Source: Phytophthora sp. 'mugwort'
Lineage: Eukaryota; Oomycota; Peronosporomycetes; Peronosporales; Peronosporaceae
NCBI GenBank assembly: GCA_033558025.1
Contig: JAUCEF010000007.1
Coordinates: 1,364,001-1,428,000 of the forward strand
Reading direction: 5' to 3'
Length of the DNA stretch: 64,000 bases
Every line of letters begins with the position of its first letter. Position 1 is the stretch's first letter. The notes under the pieces were generated by a model. That model was not told where the DNA came from, ran no database searches, and saw only the letters and a program-made list of their open reading frames with translations. Positions 1-11,395 of the stretch are shown here, piece by piece. The position numbers and the translations under genes are program-made.

Positions 1-537
1 ATAAGATCATCTTTAGCTCTGCTTCCGACGAGGAGGAAGAAGGCCAAGTGGGACGAGAGGTCTATTACGATCGTGACGGGCTGCAGCCGGAATACCAGGC
101 TGCTCGTCAAAAGGGAGTGCTTGTCCCAGCGACCCATTCGCCTGCGGAGCAGTATTCGTCTCCTCACCATGGGGTCCACCTTACGCCCCCGGGTACTTCC
201 CCCTGAGGAGTCCCACGAAGCGGACACCTACTTAGATCAATACCAGCGGCCTCGTGTGCTCCTCGGTGGCTGATCTTCTAAGGGCGCGTATGAGCGCCAC
301 TTGGTGGCCAAGCAGCCCCTATTTGTATAGAACTTGTGTGCTGCGAGGTGTGTGCTCCTGGCACCGTACCATATTCCTCTTAAAGAGTTCACGAGCCGCC
401 AAAAGAAGCCAGAGCCCCCATCGGGAATTCGACCTGTGTGGGGATACCCATCCGAAATGCCCTCACACTGCGATTCCTGCCGGGAGGCCGAGACCGTGTT
501 CTGGAACTGGGCAGCTACGCGCTGCTCACAAGGCTAA

Positions 538-954
538 CTTGATGTTCTCCGGCGGGATCTCTCGTCGGAGGACATTCTCGCCTTCCGAGAGCTCCGCATT
601 GAGTTTACCCGTGTGGTAGGCAAACGGCAGCTCTCTAAAGAACTGCAGAAACATCTTGCTTCGAGCGCTCACGATGAACGCGGGTATGATATTCGTTTAC
701 CACCACACCGCGTTCAGGCAAGAAAGCCCGAACTACTTACGAAGCTGTCGCCGATTCTGTTCCCAGATGGCGACATCCTTCGGGCAATCAGTTTGGAGAC
801 GTTCAATGGCTCCCAGAGCACCCATCCTCCGAATACCCCCTCTACTTCACGCGGAGCTGGCGCATCTCGTGGACGCGCCGCTCCTGGAGCACGCGCACCA
901 CGTCGTAGTGGGTCTCCCCATTACGGTCGAGGACAGGCGACGGTGCCCTCTTAA
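538..954 (+). pseudogene. Gag-like retroelement remnant
   Basis: An open frame of about 138 codons ends with TAA at 952-954 and lacks a convincing ATG. The first half is charged and helix-like (SSEDILAFRELRIEF); the last third is rich in Arg, Gly, Ser and Pro, as in nucleic-acid-binding Gag tails. Short coding-like stretches in other frames lie just upstream (1-180, acidic EEEEGQ then Pro/Ser-rich), so this is probably the frame-shifted end of a longer retroelement Gag. I recognise no zinc knuckle or protease. It precedes an LTR-like stretch on the same strand. The family is inferred from composition and neighbourhood only. Confidence 0.35.
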
Positions 955-959
955 GAGTA

Positions 960-1550
960 AGAGTATGAGGCACCGCCCCTACGGTCCGGCTCTGGACTTG
1001 GTGTTCCGCCTTCGGCCCTGTGTGTATTGCAGATCCGGATAATATGGAAGTTGACCGGCAGTCGGAAGATCCACGTCTCCTGCGGCAGCCATAACAGCGT
1101 CAAGGTGATGGATCCGGACCATGCGACACGCCAGGTCTGTATATGGTACGGATCCTGGATCCGTCCCGCTGCGGTGAGGTCCAATTACTAGATCCGACCA
1201 GTTTAGTGCACACCGGGTTAAAGATCCGTCGCTAAAGGGAGGTAGAGTGGAGACGGTTGAGCAGGAGAGGGTCAGAGAGGGTCCTGGGTTATAAATAGTC
1301 CGTAGGATAGGTCTTGGGATGGGATCCGAAGGTCCATAGGCTAGGCATAAATCAGAACCGAATTTGCACTGGAAGACAGACTTGACTATTGTATAGAGAA
1401 TTTCTTTTGGCCCCATACATAAGTCAAGTCTAACTTTGGCGATCTTCCTGCACACGTGGCAGCCCCTGAATAGTTTGGCCAGGTCGCACTCGCCCTTTGG
1501 CTTCTCCCCCCTCTCTCAAGATCCCGCTATTGGAGGCGGCAAGCATCGTA
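960..1550 (+). repeat. LTR-like non-coding stretch with TATA box
   Basis: No coding frame is apparent. It contains a TATAAATA box at 1290-1297 and many GGATCC/GATCCGG words, and it lies between two gag-like stretches on the same strand. This suits a retrotransposon LTR and leader. I could not fix LTR ends, a second LTR, a primer-binding site or target duplications, so the assignment is tentative. Confidence 0.3.
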
Positions 1551-1615
1551 AAGGAGCAAGGACAACTCCGATAAGGAGCAAGGACAACTCCGACAAGGAA
1601 CAAAGACACCCTCAA
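1551..1615 (+). repeat. 22-bp tandem repeat, about 3 copies
   Basis: Copies start at 1551, 1573 and 1595 with a 22-base period. The first two share 21 identical bases beginning AAGGAGCAAGG and the third is diverged. It sits between the LTR-like stretch and the gag-like frame. Confidence 0.75.
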
Positions 1616-1619
1616 GAAG

Positions 1620-2160
1620 GAACAACCCCGTATTTCTATTACGGATCCACAAGGTTTAGGCAAAGAGCGCAAGACCAAACCGACACCGGATCCCGTGCGC
1701 AGGAATACCAGCGCGGATCCACCCCCTCCCAAGTCCCCACAAGGACGTCTGAGGCCCACCAATTGCGCATCTCGTGTCAACGAGAGAGCAGTACCAGCCC
1801 GCCGACGGGTACACAAGGTGAACATACTCAGCAACAACACGGCCGTCGGAGTACCCCCTCCGTTAGTCGGTGTCTGGGTGCAGTGCGTGTGAGTTGGGAT
1901 CTTACTGAAATTCAGTGGATCCACTCCACCACAGCTCCACCTCGAGCCATCGAGGATTCTGCTTTACATCGTCGAGTCCTTGCCATGGAGATGGCGCTTG
2001 GCTTCATGCAGCCGCCCAGACCGGGAGCGCTGGGATCCTTGGACCTGTCCGTGACGACCTGAGCCGTCTGTCAGACGACTTGTCGGCCCTTGAGGGTCGG
2101 GTCGACCGTCTCATGAATGACGTGGACGAGGACCCTACCGCGGTCTCGCAAGGGACCTAG
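1620..2160 (+). pseudogene. Gag-like N-terminal retroelement fragment, frame-shifted
   Basis: Coding-like sequence is spread over more than one frame. The frame through 1695-1890 is Pro/Arg-rich (RRNTSADPPPPKSPQGRLRP), and the frame ending at 2160 contains a heptad-like stretch (DDLSRLSDDLSALEGRVDR) typical of oligomerising Gag N termini. It stops where a gypsy pol end on the opposite strand begins at 2184, which suggests truncation by a second element. No catalytic domain is present. Assignment rests on composition and position. Confidence 0.35.
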
Positions 2161-2183
2161 GCTTCTTCTGGCCCTGGGCACGC

Positions 2184-3411
2184 TCAGGTGGGGGAGACGG
2201 AGACTCGCTTCCAGGAGCTGGCCTCGCTTCCGCGTTCGCAGCCGCGGGCTGCCGAGCCCAGCGGATCATGGTACCGCTTCAGACGGCCCACGTAGAACGT
2301 CGGGTGGGTCGTCATCGACCTAGGCAGATCAATGATATATGCCGCACCATGTCTGGCCAGGACTGCGAAGGGGCCAATGAAGCGGTGCTTCAACTTGTTG
2401 CTCCCAACGAAACTTACCGTGGCGAGTGGTAGGTTCCTAGTGTCTAGTAGGATTAACTCACCCATACTAAACACGTTTAAGTTTCCTCTTTCATTCTTAT
2501 CGGAGGACCCCTTTGTTTGTCTTGTGCCTCTGTCATGCCATCGCGGACAAGGCTGATTACATTTAGCCTAGTGTCTATAAAAAATACTCCACTTGTTTCC
2601 GCAAGGAAACCGGTTTCATGCCTGAGACCCGGGAGGAAAGCGCTTTCCGAGCCCCCCCTTAGAACTGAAGACGGGGTGCTGCCTCGTAAGTGAGCGACAC
2701 CCATGGATGTCGTAAGCCATTCAGTAGAACGGGGTATACTTGGTTAATGCGTGAACCGCATTGTTGAGTGCAAACTCAACTACTGGCAGGCGTTCTGAGT
2801 GCGAGGAGACCCCGCACAGATAATTCGTAGAGTGTCATCAAGCACTCGGTTGACACGCTCCGTCAGCCCATCCGTCTGAGGATGATCGGCAGTGGACATG
2901 TGCAGCCTTGTTCCAAGTAATTGGAACAGCGTTCGCCAGAAGGCAGCGGTAAAACCGCGGGTCACGATTCGAGCCAATTGTCTCTGGCAGACCATGATGG
3001 CGGAAAACGCCATCCAGGAACAGCTTCGCAGCCTGTTCCCGGTCACTGTGTCTTTGACATGCACAAGACGCATCATCTTGCTCAGACGGCACACGAACGC
3101 CAAGCTGCTGGCGTTCCCGTGGCCGTCGGCTGGAAGTCCGAAGATGAAATCCAGACTCATCGACTTCCAGCTGTCCGCTGTAACGGCAGGATCTGCAAGG
3201 GAGCCGAGGCGTGCCCGGCGGGTTTCATCCGCAGACATGTTTCACATGTCTTCACGTACTGTGCGACCCATTTGCACATGCGGGCCCGCCAAAAGTACTG
3301 AGATACCAATTGGAATGTCTTCTCGCGGCCCAAGTGACCGTTGCACGGCACATCGTGCGCCAGCGGCGAGTTTATTTGATTTTCTGACGGTATAGCAGCA
3401 AAGTATCAATG
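2184..3411 (-). mobile_element. Ty3/gypsy retrotransposon fragment: integrase end of pol
   Basis: Read on the minus strand, the fragment begins with LLLYRQK and an HHCC integrase zinc-binding region (CNGHLGREKTF ... CETCLRMKPAGH, about 3370-3200). The integrase core follows (SMSLDFIFGLP, then STADHPQTDGLTERVNR, where DHPQTDGLTE carries the last acidic residue of DDE). It ends with the chromoviral C-terminal segment (KHRFIGPFAV ... HPTFYVGRLKRYHDP, 2474-2250). There are frameshifts near 3200 and between 2780 and 2480. Protease, reverse transcriptase and LTRs are absent, so this is a dead fragment. Confidence 0.85.
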
Positions 3412-4275
3412 CAGGCAGGTCAGTTTGGTTAAAACAAGAGGAATAAAAAGCTTCATACAACTTATCCCGTACATTACTGAATAGAAGACAGCAGCCGGCT
3501 TGTCCTTGCACAATGCTACGCCTTTCCAGTCGTAGATGTTTTCCAAGGCTCTCTTTCCTTTTAATGACGTACGATGCAGCTCATAGCCACGTGCAAGAGA
3601 TTTCTGCATCCGAAAGCACGATGCACACATTAATGCCATATTAGCGAGGAAAGTTTGAGTCCACATCTATCAGGACACCTTTCAGGACAGCAGACTGCTG
3701 TTTTACCTATCGGATTTACTGCAAGCCCTGCCCCCCCCCCATCCTGCATCCATGGAAAGCGTACACATAAGAGCTCGTGAGTAGCTACAACAGATCGCAC
3801 AGCCAGTTGGTAGCTCCGTACCGAGTTGTCAAGCGCTTGAGCATTCTTGTCTGGCGGTAGGGACAGCTTCCGGTGCCCCCATAGTGGAGTACGCCGCGGT
3901 GGTGCTCAGCATAGATGAGGGCACGAACTGCAGTGCGCGGCATACGTCACACCACTGCGGGGCTCCCCCTCCTCGCCTAACGCTTCTGCCCGCACAACCA
4001 GTCGTTGATGGGTGATATTCATACCTATCCATATCGGAGGTCCGAATTACAAGTCGGACCCCTCCGAGGTGAGGAGGCTTGCTAAAATGGGTGGCAAAAA
4101 GCTTGAAAATCACGAAACATGTATCTCGGTATTTTTGGAATTTTGTACTCTCCTACACACGTCGAGAGTAGCCATATCGACTTGGCAGAGGATACGCATA
4201 CCGTCTCGCCACGTCACATTTTGGGTTTAAAGTTACTTTTGTATTAGTGGTCTCTCATCTCCATTTACTCCTAGC
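3412..4275. other. Intergenic, no gene recognised
   Basis: Only short unsupported frames are seen. One minus-strand frame at 3406-3666 looks mildly coding-like but matches nothing I recognise. A C-run lies near 3731. Confidence 0.5.
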
Positions 4276-4279
4276 CTAA

Positions 4280-7200
4280 CCCCAACATGGCCAAAGTTAA
4301 GGACCAAAACTAGGACGAATTTTCACGAGCTGAATTTGACCACAACAGAGCCGTGCAAGTGAAATCCTTGCTATCCCAGAATCAATAGACGCCAATTAAC
4401 AAGAAAAGACGATGCGGAGTCGTACTTAAGTTGATAGCGCCGTTGTTAAAATGTTGAACTTCGACTTCGACGAGAGAGAGCTTTCAGGATTTTGTCCTTA
4501 GGTTAAGGACAAAAAGTGTCCTATTTCCAAAGGCACAATCTGTAGAGCGCCGTTAGCGCTGCTCACTCGTGTGTAGCTAGCGACGACGCTCATGTATCTG
4601 CAGGCGGACGCTAGATGTACGACGATTTGGGGTGTTGATTGGAGAATGTGGCTTCTTTCGAAACGGTGGTGGCGCGCGATTGTCATTTTTGCGTGTCGAA
4701 CGTAACTGCTCCGAGATTTGACAAGGATCCGGTAACTCCTTCGTATTGTGGAACTTTGTGAAGCATGACTCCTCTCCATCCCATCGCGGAGTACGACAGA
4801 GTGCTACAGAGTATTTGTTGCACTTGAATCGCGTTTTGAAGCCTTTACGACAGTGTTCTGCATTCTCATCGACGTGATTGAGCGAGCAGCACATCACGCA
4901 ACATTGCTGGGCATTGGCTTCGATTTGAACTTAAGCAACAAGTGAACAGATGCATCAGCAGCTGGTTCTGAAGGCATACTGAAATTAAGCTTTGAGTTTA
5001 CCTGCTCATGCTGGATTCGTTTGGATATCCGGAGCCGTTTGAGTTCAGAGTCAGAATTGAAATGAATTATCTTCCTATACCGAATGCTATGACGACTCGG
5101 TTCAAAATTGATGCCGCTCTGATTCTCGTTTGTACGAAGACCACTTGTGTTGGGCGCGGCAACAGGAGGAGGCGTTCTTACGCCCATATACTTGGCAGCG
5201 TCGCGGCAAAATGATGCAAAACTGGACAAGTTCTGTTTGTAATGCTGGTATGACGTATACGAAGAGCAGCTCTGTGTTATTCTAAAGCGAATGAGCCTGA
5301 GCAAGGAAAACAATGTTAGCACCCATTAGCATTATCACTGCATAGTTGTAGTACAACGCTACCTCAAATAGCTGGAGGGACTGGTACACATTGTAGACCA
5401 ATGTCATGATAACACGTAGCATAATAGCTGCCGTCGGCGGCAATGCAACATGGCGCGATTTAACGTTCTTAAGATATCTGGAATTAACGTCAATACCGCC
5501 TTTCACTCGATTTCATAGCGATATCAGCGATGGAATGATATGCTTCGCAGCTGGAAGAGGTTTCCCTCTCCGCTCGATGATGCGATTTAAAGCTCTCCAA
5601 AATTTGCGACAAGGTATGCAGATCGACACACGAGCCAAGATCACCCAGCGAAATGTAAGGAATCAATGCAGACTCGTCATAAACTCAATCCATGTATGCC
5701 TCACAAATCACTTGTATCGCTGCCCGATACGCAGCAGTTACGGGATCTTCAACAATCACGTGAACGACACGTATTATTCGCGAGGGTGTACCAAACACCA
5801 GAACCCAATCACGCATGCCACCGCACACAATGTTGTGGATAATTTGACATCGCTGACATGCATTCGGAATCTGTTCCTTGAAACCCGGTGAAAATCCGAC
5901 GAGCTGAACGGTTGAAAATACGCCGTGTATATCTGCTAAGGATTTTTCATACTCGTGAGTTTCATCTGTCACTCTTGTCTTGTATTATATACAGCATAAA
6001 ACTACCCCCGAGTAGGAGAATTCATCACAGCAATATGGTCTGGCGAGAAAGCTGCAAAAGGCATATCACGACTACAGAAACATGAACAATGTTAGAAATG
6101 CAACCAAATTCATTATAATGTCAAACACGATTACTTACTAGCATAGAATACCATATGACTTCAGCGCTTCAACTTGAAACGACGAGTGAGCTTTAAGAAA
6201 AGGTTTGACGTGCCCGGCAATTTGGGTACTAACCTTCATTGCAGTCGAAGACGTCGGCTTCATAAGCCACGCCTCGCCTGTCAGCGAAACACATCTTGAT
6301 GAAATGTCTGCTCCGTCAAAACGCTGCAGTCGATCTCTCAAAACACTTACGGTGCCGGAGTTTGGTAACCCTCTCTCTCTACAAAAAGATTTCAGTTCTT
6401 CCAGAGACTTGCTATCCAAATCGATACTTGCAATGGCAACGGGTGGATCGATACGCTGCTGGTTCGTAGGGAGAGAATGCAGCATCGCTGAATATTTTAC
6501 GTCTGGGTCGGTCACGGGGTCACGCAAAATACCCGGATCAGGTGTAGCGCTAGCAATTTGATGAAAAAATCGGCTGATGACGGATCCAGTGACTCGAAAC
6601 TTGCGGATCAGGAACCAATCCGGCCTACGCTGGGTACACGTACACTTCTCTCGAATCCAGAAACATAGTATCTGCTGTATTGGGGGATGTGTATTTTCGA
6701 GTACAGACGTACGACCAAGAACCTGGACCAAACATGCGACCCGTAGTGTAACACAGTGTCACATTCCCAGGCCAGACCGATATCCCAGTACGAACGCGCT
6801 ACCAGACCGTGAACTGGAGCGCTTACTACCGGGCAGTTTCGATGAAGCCCAGTAAGCAGCCTTTTCACCTATCTCTTCTATTGTTTTCTGAGACCCGTTT
6901 GCTACTGTCCCAAAGATGAAGGGGAATTTACTTGTTCTTTTGTGTGTTCCGACAATTTGCCACCAACGCTATGCATGTGCTGATTAATCACATCCGACTG
7001 ATACCCCCTATCAAGTGCGAGAAAAATTCCAGACAGATAGATCTGACTCTCAGTTGATGCGCCACATAGCGATCGCTGAGGGATCTTCACAATACCAGCC
7101 GTTGATTCGCCACGAGCTGCTATGTGTCCACAGAGAACATTCCCGTCGTAAGAGAAACAATGCCGTGCTGTACGGACCTTATCTACGACCACATAATACC

Positions 7201-8110
7201 ATTAGTAAAGTTGAAACTGCATCAGTTCAGACGATCGTACCTTTTTTAGGATTTCGTACGTGGGCCAGACCAATGTCATATACTAACTTTGAGCGCAAAC
7301 GAAGCATATCATCATCAAGTGAAGCGATTGTCTCGCGTTCAACAAAACCGACCTCAGCACACAGGCGGCGAACCAGCTCCGCTGTGTGCGACAAATCTCA
7401 TCAGGACTCAATGGCGCCTGATTATCTGTGCCGTCGCTATTTCGGCTTGGCTTGCCCAAAGCCGCCAAAATCTCCATGTATTTGACCCCAGGCATGGCTG
7501 TCCACATCGGAGGATACAAGGCATTGTTTCCACAATCGTAAAACGAATATGGCGTTGCTGAATAAGAGCTAAGCCAGAGTTCAACTTCAACGAATCGCAA
7601 TATATCTTGGATTGACACCATATTTAGCGGCTGCAGGCTTGTGTTCACGAACTTCTTGATCGCAGAGATAGCGAATCATTGAGCCACACATTCAGCGCAT
7701 CTGCGACACTGATACTTCTCGTTTCAGGAAGTAAACCAGCTGTCATTCTTCTTCCCAGGCGTCCCATTACAGTATCAGTTTCAATGCGCGTTTTACGCAG
7801 CAGAACTCTTCAACATGATCCACTCGGAGCTCCGTGTTGTTATCCTCAATGAACTTCAAGGCCGTGGAGTGACGCCCTTCATCCTCTGGGGGATCTGTAG
7901 GAGGGCTATTCGTGGCTGACATGACTTTTGAGCAACGCCTTGCCTCCGCAGAGTTGCGCGCGCCGAGGTTGAAGTAGAGTTTCCCTTTGGAGCTATTGTA
8001 AATATGTGCTAAGTACGATTCTTTTTTGTCCTTAGTTTTTCAAAAATGAGGGGCAGCTGTCGTACTTAGTGCGAGTTTGGTCCTCTTTTTAAGGACAGAA
8101 AATGTTGGGG
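4280..8110 (-). mobile_element. piggyBac-like DNA transposon, decayed, with SAP and YqaJ-like segments
   Basis: The ends are inverted: CCCCAACAT at 4280-4288 and ATGTTGGGG at 8102-8110, and similarity continues inward around GGACCAAA(A)CT. Both ends are flanked by CTAA (4276-4279 and 8111-8114), a 4-base duplication one base off the TTAA used by piggyBac elements. A 9-bp-arm palindrome built on TTGTCCTTA sits subterminally near 4492-4515, and related GTCCTTA words occur near the right end. The body carries a frame-shifted transposase-like ORF on the minus strand. The superfamily call rests on terminus type plus the C-terminal zinc-ribbon; the CTAA duplication is unusual. Confidence 0.75.
4577..7922 (-). 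pseudogene. piggyBac-like transposase with SAP and YqaJ-like domains, broken
   Basis: A plausible ATG is at 7922 (MSATNSPPTDPPEDEG). Coding-like blocks follow in order. First, LVRRLCAEVGFVERETIASL, then an intron of about 58 nt (7240-7183, GTACG...TAG with a CTAAT branch site). Second, HIAARGESTAGIVKI ... LALDRGYQSDVINQHMHSVGG, where DRGY resembles the second catalytic Asp of DDE transposases. Third, a SAP DNA-binding motif (SLEELKSFCRERGLPNSGTV, ~6410-6330). Fourth, PFAAFSPDHIAVMN (~6065-6025) and CQRCQ...DWVLVF, resembling a YqaJ-type exonuclease. Fifth, KGGIDVNSRYLKNVK, like the piggyBac GGVDVHDQ motif with Asn for the last Asp. Last, a zinc ribbon (HCRKGFKTRFKCNKYSVALC ... CF.KFH). Several frameshifts and stops make it non-functional. 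The YqaJ assignment is inference. Confidence 0.65.
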
Positions 8111-8243
8111 CTAAGATCGCGATGTGACTCCCGAGAATTGATGACATCGCGATCTAGACTCTGCGTCCTAATTCCTAAGGGCCGTCGTTGCGCTCCTTTG
8201 AGGAAAATATTCTAGGCTCGGCTTGCTACAGTGCTCAATTCGC

Positions 8244-8375
8244 TGGAAAGCTCGGCGCTGGGCCCGCCTACGCAAATACCGCGCGGCCCTGCTTTGCCGG
8301 CCGCATCCCCGCGCGGGTTCGCTATTGCTACGCTCGCTCGCAACCGCTCTCCTCCGTTGGTCGTTTTATGTGACT
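8244..8375 (+). repeat. Dispersed GC-rich repeat, copy 1 of an inverted pair
   Basis: This stretch recurs in inverted orientation at 11396-11516, sharing GGAAAGCTCGGCGCTGGG at one end and TTTATGTGACT at the other with small indels between. It may be a piece of an older element. No function is visible. Confidence 0.8.
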
Positions 8376-8576
8376 TAACCCCCCTCCTTCTGACTCAAAA
8401 GTTCTGAGACGGCATGCGTATCCACTTTATTATCGCATTTAGATCTACGTGTACAAGACTTGTACATGTACTATAAATACCGAGTAGGTACTGTACATGT
8501 ACTCTAAGAGTACTACTTATGCCTACTGTTTCCTGCTTCCCTCGAGTCAAGGCTCGACCATACCCTTACGCGGTTT

Positions 8577-8610
8577 CATTACTGTACAGTACATGTACTG
8601 TACAGTAATG
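8577..8610. repeat. 34-bp perfect palindrome
   Basis: The sequence reads the same on both strands over 34 bases, centred on GTACATGTAC between two CTGTACAG half-sites. GTACATGTAC occurs twice more within 150 bases upstream. Confidence 0.85.
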
Positions 8611-9766
8611 TAATGGGTCGTGGACTGAAATTCGACAGCTTTGGTAACTTCGACGAGACCGTAAATTGTTTCAGACCCTGAAGTCGTCCACTAGTCACCC
8701 AGATCAATGTTTGGGAGCGGACACTTTCGGTGATACAGCTCAACGATTTTCGACACATCTCGTGGCTACGGTGGCGTTCGAACAAGCGACGGATGACCTC
8801 ACTTGACCACGTGACAACCTTCATGGGCGATGCTGGCGTTGCGCAGTTCCTTGGGAGAGTTACCCAAAGACGGCGAATGACGTTGCCGTTGTAAAGGTGG
8901 TGCTACCGGCTCTCCTTCGTCTGCCCTCTCCGTCAGCTAACACGAGTTTACCGCAATCCGAGAGGATCAGACTGTCTACATTAGAGCCTATCTGTCGAAG
9001 CTCGAGGACACCCGCACTTGCACATGTACATGTAGAGTATGCGCATAGGCTAAAGTGTGCGTTCTCTAAGGATTTACTCGAGTGTAGCCCCAAGTTTTAT
9101 GTTTAACTGTCGTTGGGTGGAGCGCTACGTCGCGAAGTGGTATTTTCCCCTCAGGTTGGGACAAAGAGCACTGACGATGGCGCAGTACTGTAGAAGCTGT
9201 TCCGCTGGAAGCGCGGATTTGTGAGCGAAAAGGTTTGGGCACGCAAAGCCGTGGGGCAAACAAGTGTTCACGTTACGTGAACACTGTGTACGTGAATCAC
9301 GAAGTCTCTCACCGCCATGTGTGGTGCGAATCCCCTGGTGTTGTTCATAGCAATCGGATAACGCGAGCGCGCGCCGTTCTGACAAAGATCGGCGTAGCGA
9401 GGTCCAAACCGTGCGTCATTTGGAGGCTAATGCTTAAGCAAATTAATTTGATCGGATCTCCTGCAGAATACTTTCATGCACAGTAGTGAGTATCGTGACT
9501 TGCCGCTGCGCCGGCAAACCCCACTTTTGGTTGGACAATAGCGCGAAACTCGTGCACTGACCCGCTATTATAATTCACTAGTCTTCATGCTAATTCCTCG
9601 TCTTGGCGAACGGAGCTCCGTCTCGCCCGCACCCCAGCTGGGACCCATGTACATGTAGCAATCTGTTTGGCTCACAGGTGGCGGAGCTGCTAGGCGGTGC
9701 TGTCTGCGAGTTGCCTCACAAAACAAAATTACCGGTTCGTGGCTAGGGTATACTGTACAAGCATAC

Positions 9767-9973
9767 AGTCCGCGACAGTGGTATATGAACACCATCGGTC
9801 TCTCCAATTTTTTTTATCAAATTGTGTTTTCATTCGCTGAAATTACCCTGGATTATAACGAATTGCAAGATCTGTCGATTGCACCAACTTTTGATGCTGA
9901 ATTCCACCTGGTTTTGAAAGACGATGAGAAATATTATTTCACGAGGTGCGACACAATATATGAACATAACTTC
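9767..9973 (+). repeat. Left terminal inverted repeat of the Tc1/mariner element
   Basis: It matches 11123-11329 in reverse complement over about 207 bases with scattered substitutions. Confidence 0.9.
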
Positions 9974-10090
9974 GGGTTTGCGGAAAGTTTGCGTAAGTTT
10001 GATCCACAACCCTCGCCACGCGTTGTTAATGTATTTACTATACAGACTGCTATCTCACCAATCGTGGCGCCACTTTTCAATTCGCCAACG

Positions 10091-11070
10091 ATGGCACGAG
10101 GTTCGCATCTGTCCGACAAAGAACGCCAGTCAATTCGGACGCTCTCACTGCGCGGTTTTTCGGTCCGGGGCATTGCACAGGTGCTCACACACTCTGTCGG
10201 TGCCGTGCCGAATTTGTTGAAGGCGCCTGCCCATTTTCAGCCCAAGAAGCGGCTTGAAAGGGTGTCGAAAGTGACTGCGCGTGAGAAGCGGCATATCATC
10301 CGCTGTGTGTCCGTGCTCCGTTTGTCCGCAAAAAAAGTGAAAGAGAAACTCAAGTTGGTGCACAGCGTGCGTACGATTCAGCGCGTGATCAAGTCGGTGA
10401 GCTGGCTCAAGTACAAGAAGCGTGGTGCCGCTCCAGCGATGACTAAGCGCCACCCAGAAGCAAGGGTCAAGTGAGCCGAGCGTATGGGCCTCAAGGATGA
10501 CGAAGCGTGGTGTCAAGTGGCGTTCAGCGATGAGAAGAAGTGGAACCTGGATGGCTCGGAAGGCATGCGCTACGAATGGGCCGACACGCGTCGCCCAAAG
10601 GACCTCAACGTCCGTCGTCATACTGGTGGCGGTGGTGTCATGATTTGGGGAGCATTTCGTGCGGACACCAAATCTGAATGGAAGTTCGTGGATGGCAACC
10701 AAGACTCCGTCAAGTATGTGAGCACCCTACGCACGCATTGCAACCGTTCATCGATGCCATATTTTTCAACTAGACAATGCGGCCATCCAAATCCCGCTGC
10801 ATGATGAACTGGCTTCAGGCCCAAGGGATCGACGTTATTGTCTGGCCAGCTTTGTCCCCAGACCTCAATCTTATTTAGAATCTATGGGGTATCATGACCC
10901 AGCAAGTTTACGGAGGCGGGAAGCAGTACAACACGAAAGACGAGCTGAAGAAAGCGGTTTTGGCGGCAAGGGCTGCAATTCTTCCCAAGACGCTCACAGA
11001 TCTGACCTTATCAATGCGCAAACGCTGTATCCGGGAATTAGTACGCCGGGGAGCATATATTTCGTATTAG
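10091..11070 (+). pseudogene. Tc1/mariner transposase, inactivated
   Basis: Translation starts MARGSHLSDKERQSIRTLS at 10091. A helix-turn-helix region (LSLRGFSVRGIAQVLTHSVG) is followed by a second basic HTH-like segment (SAKKVKEKLKLVHSVRTIQR). The DDE domain shows the first Asp in VAFSDEKKWNLDG, the second in QLDNAAI, and the usual SPDLNPIENLW region as SPDLNLI-stop-NLWG. The stop TAG at 10876-10878 replaces the expected catalytic Glu codon. A TGA at 10472-10474 also interrupts the frame, and frame changes occur around 10745-10790. The C terminus ends with TAG at 11068-11070. Family assignment is firm; activity is excluded by the lesions. Confidence 0.9.
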
Positions 11071-11122
11071 CAATGCGCGAATCGCATCCGTAATGCTTTA
11101 AAACAAATGTATCGGTCATGTG

Positions 11123-11329
11123 GAAGTTATGTTCATTTATTGTCTCACACCTCGTGAAGTAATATTTCTCATCGTTTTTCAAAACCAGGTGGAATTTAGC
11201 ATCAAAGTTGGTGCAATCGACAGATCTTGCAATTCGTTATAATCCAGGGTAATTTCAGCGAATGAAAACACAATTTGATAAAAATACTTGGAGAGACCAA
11301 TGGTGTTCATATACCACTGTCGCGGACTG
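11123..11329 (-). repeat. Right terminal inverted repeat of the Tc1/mariner element
   Basis: Reverse complement of 9767-9973; ends at the TA at 11330-11331. Confidence 0.9.
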
Positions 11330-11395
11330 TAATGGTACATGCGCAATAGCATTATGAAAGCTATTACGCGTGCTGTCTCAAAAAGAATTGGTGCA

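Larger units (their letters stand above)
8111..9764. other. Intergenic with repeats and palindromes, no gene recognised
   Basis: This holds one copy of a dispersed repeat (8244-8375), clustered GTACATGTAC words (8460-8600), a long perfect palindrome (8577-8610) and unsupported short frames. Confidence 0.5.
9767..11329 (+). mobile_element. Tc1/mariner-type transposon with long TIRs
   Basis: The element starts CAGTCCGCGACAGTGGTAT at 9767 and ends with its complement at 11329, and it is flanked by TA (9765-9766 and 11330-11331), the duplication typical of Tc1/mariner insertion. Each TIR is about 207 bp (9767-9973 and 11123-11329) with few differences, which is long for the superfamily. The 1563-bp length and single transposase frame fit. 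The transposase is broken, so the copy is non-autonomous. Confidence 0.92.
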
